Assembly: GCF_014203755.1 (NCBI RefSeq)
Contig: NZ_JACHJS010000001.1
Location: 5,208,001-5,272,000, forward strand
Length of the DNA stretch: 64,000 nucleotides
Origin: Saccharothrix violaceirubra
GTDB lineage: Bacteria > Actinomycetota > Actinomycetes > Mycobacteriales > Pseudonocardiaceae
Direction of reading: 5' to 3'
The position numbers and the translations under genes are program-made. Position 1 is the stretch's first letter. Each line of letters begins with the position of its first letter. A model generated the notes under the pieces. It made no database searches, was not told the DNA's origin, and saw nothing but the letters and a program-made list of their open reading frames with translations. Shown piece after piece: positions 63,787-64,000 of the stretch.

Positions 63787-64000
63787 GACGCCGAAGTGGG
63801 CATCCTCGCAGATCAATAGCGGTGTATTGATCGCTTATGTTGTCCAGGGACGAGCGCGTTGTGTGCCTCGGCGCAGGCCGTGTGGTCCCCACGTGGTCCC
63901 CAACCTGGACAGCCTCCAAAGACGTAGACGACAGGTTGTCCAGCGATCCGGCGCACCCTCGCCGGGGCATGATGCCGCCGGAAGTCCAGGCTCCTGAAAG
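63787..64000 (-). other. Element-side flank; possible degraded integrase C-terminus
   Basis: One minus-strand frame enters from the right edge and contains VQVGDHVGTTRPAPRHTT, a tail seen at the ends of some actinomycete tRNA-site integrases, before closing near the tRNA fragment. Frames are mixed and the evidence is weak. The element proper should extend to the right of the window. Confidence 0.3.

Noticed and set aside
63735..63830. Complete tRNA-Pro gene
   Set aside because: Only the 3' half matches; there is no D-arm, no 5' anticodon stem and no 5' acceptor strand.
1..64000. CRISPR array, rRNA operon, or PKS/NRPS genes
   Set aside because: No regularly spaced direct repeats, no rRNA sequence, and no modular synthase motifs were seen anywhere in the window.

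Overview
The window is high-GC actinomycete chromosome. Third codon positions are almost all G or C, GTG and TTG starts are common, and many adjacent genes are translationally coupled through ATGA or GTGA overlaps. Family content (DUF6292 and DUF2795 proteins, MAB_1171c-like membrane proteins, XRE/ImmA modules, giant type VII-associated proteins, SpoIIE phosphatases) suggests a Pseudonocardiaceae-type organism such as a Saccharothrix, Actinosynnema or Lentzea relative. This is inference; no rRNA or other marker is present.

Layout. (1) 0-13.6 kb, mostly intact chromosome, largely on the minus strand: a secreted DUF916-like protein, a secreted purple acid phosphatase-like enzyme, an esterase coupled to an MprF-like lysyltransferase, remnants of a divergent MocR/SDR pair, a two-component system, a PAF-acetylhydrolase-like lipase, and a HTH / HExxH peptidase / MAB_1171c membrane-protein trio. 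(2) 13.7-25.9 kb: a 2,950-residue repetitive protein ending in a metzincin-like zinc protease domain, preceded by a WXG100-type protein with long coiled coils and an unknown gene; this looks like a type VII secretion cargo locus. (3) 25.9-27.6 kb: an ISL3-family element with perfect 31-bp ends and a frameshifted transposase. (4) 27.8-36.5 kb: an arsenic island with a PiT phosphate-type transporter, a radical SAM enzyme ending in RCCVKC (ArsL-like), two FemAB/GNAT-like acyltransferases, a CobW-type GTPase, ArsM, three tandem ArsR repressors and an ArsP-like permease. Most coding junctions overlap, so it reads as one long operon. ArsL plus ArsM is the core pair of arsinothricin-type organoarsenical biosynthesis, and the extra acyltransferases and GTPase suggest a product that may not be described. 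(5) 36.5-49 kb: an IS-rich, decaying region with integrase-core transposases, IS5 remnants, an IS3 element, an XRE-ImmA gene pair, a zinc alcohol dehydrogenase behind a broken SRPBCC gene, a deleted FAD/Rieske oxidoreductase and a BrkB gene with an in-frame stop. (6) 49-57.4 kb: stress-related genes (KatE-type catalase, heme-oxygenase-like diiron protein with a CDGSH protein, GSP39-like SDR, GAF-SpoIIE phosphatase). (7) 57.4-64 kb: decayed mobile DNA (deleted tyrosine integrase, frameshifted excisionase, another integrase-core transposase, IclR and winged-helix remnants), then an AbiJ-NTD4/Mrr-like candidate defence nuclease, and finally the 3' half of a tRNA-Pro(GGG) gene with its terminator. 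That last feature is the expected scar of an integrative element extending past the right edge.

How the arsenic genes may work together (inference): ArsR-type repressors respond to As(III); PiT may bring in arsenate or phosphate; ArsL and ArsM build a C-As bond and methylate; the acyltransferases modify or conjugate the product; ArsP exports it. Three similar sequence motifs lie upstream of the PiT gene, upstream of arsL and at the start of the third arsR, and could be the shared operator.
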